From positions 1,037,001-1,101,000 of the forward strand of contig NZ_CP021912.1 of NCBI RefSeq assembly GCF_003264115.1: 64,000 bases of DNA, given 5' to 3'. The DNA is from Erythrobacter sp. KY5 (GTDB lineage Bacteria > Pseudomonadota > Alphaproteobacteria > Sphingomonadales > Sphingomonadaceae). The translations under genes and the position numbers were made by a program. Below, piece after piece: positions 63,744-64,000 of this stretch. The notes beneath the pieces were generated by a model. It worked only from the letters and a program-made list of their open reading frames with translations, searched no databases and was not told the origin of the DNA. The first letter of the stretch is position 1; each line of letters opens with the position of its first letter.

Positions 63744-64000
63744 CGCTGGCACGCTTCGAAGCAGGGCGCTTTGCCTTCACCGTGAACCAGATTATGAGGC
63801 TGACGCCGACCACACTGGGGCCTGCCCAGATCAGCGGATTGAAGACATGTTCGGGAACCCAGCGGATCAGGCCGACCGACATGAATGCGGTGTAGGCTGA
63901 AATGCCCATCCCGATGAGGGCGCGAAAATGTTCGCCAACGTATGATTTGGGCGAGGGCGCTTGCGGGCGCCAGATGAAAATCTGTTGCAGGCTCATCGCA
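63721..64000 (-). CDS. membrane protein, 5' end beyond the window
   Basis: The visible part (at least 92 residues) has two hydrophobic helices (IGMGISAYTAFMSVGLI and GPSVVGVSLIIWFTV) and a basic tail. The open frame continues past base 64000, and the ATG at 63996 may be internal. Probably the C-terminal part of a larger integral membrane protein; no family is assigned. Confidence 0.6.
   Translation of the reverse strand, partial: AMSLQQIFIWRPQAPSPKSYVGEHFRALIGMGISAYTAFMSVGLIRWVPEHVFNPLIWAGPSVVGVSLIIWFTVKAKRPASKRASVKPAPTS

Noticed and set aside
1..64000. tRNA, rRNA, prophage, integron, defence or conjugation genes.
   Set aside because: None was recognised on either strand; gene content is that of a stable chromosomal region.

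Overview
The window looks like chromosomal DNA of a marine or aquatic alphaproteobacterium of the Sphingomonadales, most likely Erythrobacteraceae. This is inferred from the high GC content, the gene families and their order (ccoNOQP-GHIS, zwf-edd-glk, cpoB-tilS, DUF1465 and YdcH proteins, several TonB-dependent receptors); no ribosomal RNA is present to confirm it. Coding density is high. I saw no prophage, intact insertion sequence, CRISPR array, tRNA or rRNA.

Layout. 1-8.7 kb: 3' end of ccoN, then ccoO, Q, P, G, H, I, S, a small Cys-rich protein and hemN. These make the high-affinity cbb3 oxidase, its copper and iron-sulfur maturation factors, and anaerobic haem synthesis. 8.7-17.5 kb, minus strand: cheA-cheW-cheY-cheB-cheR, a GGDEF/EAL protein and a methyl-accepting chemotaxis protein. 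17.6-20.5 kb: MATE exporter, class II aldolase-like protein and an orphan [2Fe-2S] subunit with a displaced cysteine. 20.5-26.1 kb: iron island with a siderophore-type receptor, a DUF6607 protein and a haem-type receptor, behind two Fur-like palindromic regions. 26.2-40.4 kb: mixed housekeeping and transport genes (arsC, MFS, lipB, old yellow enzyme, DMT transporter, DUF2254, nadA, acyl-CoA synthetase, DUF1499, DUF4230, metallo-hydrolase, glpK, DUF1465). 40.7-48.0 kb: two YdcH proteins, ptsP, a RodZ-like protein, cpoB, tilS and an L,D-transpeptidase. 48.1-55.2 kb, minus strand: zwf-edd-glk-ppc, joining the upper Entner-Doudoroff pathway to anaplerosis. 55.3-64.0 kb: transglutaminase-like protein, rimO, DUF1761, a TrkA-type K+ channel, surE, serS, two uncharacterised proteins, a PKHD dioxygenase and a truncated membrane protein.

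The most unusual non-coding content is a family of roughly 100-bp multi-hairpin repeats: three clear copies (39.84, 40.65 and 58.35 kb) plus one degenerate reverse copy. They share a fixed core, but the flanking stems differ in sequence between copies while remaining perfectly or nearly perfectly paired, so structure is kept while sequence is not. Other notable signals are a 31-bp near-perfect inverted repeat between rimO and its divergent neighbour, four GTGACAC-type repeats at about 20-bp spacing upstream of the transglutaminase gene, a divergent PEP carboxylase with an altered active-site loop, a CheA with tandem CheW domains and a degenerate receiver-like tail, and a tilS frame lacking a conventional start codon where its N-terminus should begin.

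Working together, the genes describe a microaerobic-capable heterotroph with an Entner-Doudoroff sugar route, Fur-controlled iron and haem scavenging, and a chemotaxis-type signalling cluster tied to cyclic di-GMP.
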